The notes beneath the pieces are model-generated. The model did not search any database. It saw only the letters and a program-made list of their open reading frames with translations, and had not been told where the DNA came from. The position numbers and the translations under genes are program-made. From Rhizobium sp. L1K21 (GTDB lineage Bacteria > Pseudomonadota > Alphaproteobacteria > Rhizobiales > Rhizobiaceae), in NCBI RefSeq assembly GCF_024055895.1, contig NZ_JAMXLE010000001.1, positions 2,100,698 through 2,164,697 of the forward strand: DNA of 64,000 nucleotides, in the 5' to 3' direction. Below, piece after piece: positions 63,553 through 64,000 of the stretch. Positions within the stretch are counted from its first letter, which is position 1, and each line of letters opens with the position of its first letter.

Positions 63553-64000
63553 GTTTCCTCCCGTTCCTTATGGTCCTGATTTTGGCGCAGTCTACGCGCT
63601 GTTGCAGGCATTGAAAGAGGAAAGAGCAAATCAATGAACCGTTCGGCGGTTGGTTGCGGCTCGTGATTGGCAAGACCAGGCCGTTCGTTCGCTTCGATGA
63701 AGGCATAATGTTCAGAGACCGGCGATTTGACCATGAAATCGATGCCAACCACCGGAATATCAATGGCATAGGCGGCATCAATCGCGGCCTGGATGAGTGT
63801 TGGATGAACGATCTCCGTAACATCGTGGATCGTGCCGCCGGTGTGAAGATTGGCCGTTTTTCGCACCGTCAGTTCCTCACCTTCGGCCAGCACGGAGGCC
63901 AAGGTCTTGCCCTTGGCTTCGAGCGTGCGTTTGGTCTCGGCATCGACAGGAATGGACGATTCGCCACCTGTGGCGGCCATTCTGCGGCGGCTTTGGGCCT
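63549..64000 (-). CDS. N-acetylglutaminylglutamine synthetase, C-terminal part (ATP-grasp; runs off the window)
   Basis: The window holds only the last ~150 residues. They show the ATP-grasp end: VVGIDFMVKSP and AFIEANERPGLANH, with the conserved metal-binding ExN of the fold. The full gene should encode the GNAT/ATP-grasp fusion of the TIGR03103 type that acetylates glutamine and joins the dipeptide. The frame is open to the window edge, so the start is missing. ATGA overlap with the M42 gene shows a common operon for the NAGGN osmoprotectant. Confidence 0.85.
   Translation of the reverse strand, partial: AQSRRRMAATGGESSIPVDAETKRTLEAKGKTLASVLAEGEELTVRKTANLHTGGTIHDVTEIVHPTLIQAAIDAAYAIDIPVVGIDFMVKSPVSEHYAFIEANERPGLANHEPQPTAERFIDLLFPLSMPATARRLRQNQDHKEREET

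Overview
The window looks like chromosomal DNA of a Brucellaceae-type alphaproteobacterium, most likely the Ochrobactrum/Brucella group. The reasons are the gene order rsh - DUF2062 - acpS - lepB - rnc - era, a divergent wbkF/wbkD O-antigen pair, MobR/MobA aromatic catabolism, GC-rich codon use (roughly 55-60% G+C by eye), and short palindromic intergenic repeats of the kind common in Rhizobiales. A methyl-accepting chemotaxis protein suggests a free-living relative rather than classical non-motile Brucella. I could not run a search, so the genus is an inference. I saw no rRNA, tRNA, CRISPR array or intact insertion sequence.

Layout. 1-2.8 kb: the broken start of a citramalate-synthase-like gene, then a minus-strand run (vapB, vapC, GFA protein, 40-residue membrane protein, second GFA protein, proline iminopeptidase) in which every junction is a 4-base stop/start overlap. 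2.9-5.0 kb: cysS, whose 3' part is AT-rich, followed by a RIME-like repeat and a small gene that duplicates the cysS tail. 5.3-5.8 kb: two tandem small paralogues. 5.8-12.8 kb: an SRAP/Nudix divergent pair, two secreted hypotheticals, YgfZ, an HD hydrolase, a small tyrosine phosphatase and a GH13_18 sugar phosphorylase. 13.2-18.1 kb: MFS transporter, MOSC, HD hydrolase, GT51 glycosyltransferase, thioesterase and recO. 18.3-32.6 kb: an accessory stretch between recO and era, with several divergent regulator/target pairs (LysR/SnoaL-like, MobR/MobA, TetR/SDR), an MCP, tex, a lysE-type exporter, YchJ, YjbR and a DUF1236 protein.

32.6-42 kb: a core block (era, rnc, lepB, acpS, DUF2062, rsh, rpoZ, a NYN nuclease, smpB, dapA). 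42-53.7 kb: envelope functions: lytic transglycosylase, alpha/beta hydrolase, AGE epimerase overlapping a phosphomannomutase, an MsbA-like exporter with a family 2 glycosyltransferase, and wbkF/wbkD, which start O-antigen synthesis. 53.7-62.4 kb: a peptide-type ABC importer with its FadR-type regulator, including a fused permease-ATPase, divergent from an M20 amidohydrolase and an acetamidase/formamidase. Together they suggest import and de-blocking of N-acylated or N-carbamoylated amino compounds. 62.4-64 kb: the end of an N-acetylglutaminylglutamine amide (NAGGN) osmoprotectant locus, running off the window.

The most unusual items are the mosaic cysS with its orphan duplicated tail, the fully overlapped vapBC-GFA-microprotein-GFA-pip operon, the tandem KLExKYQPLG small-protein pair, the permease-ATPase fusion, and several clear uncharacterised palindromes at divergent promoters.
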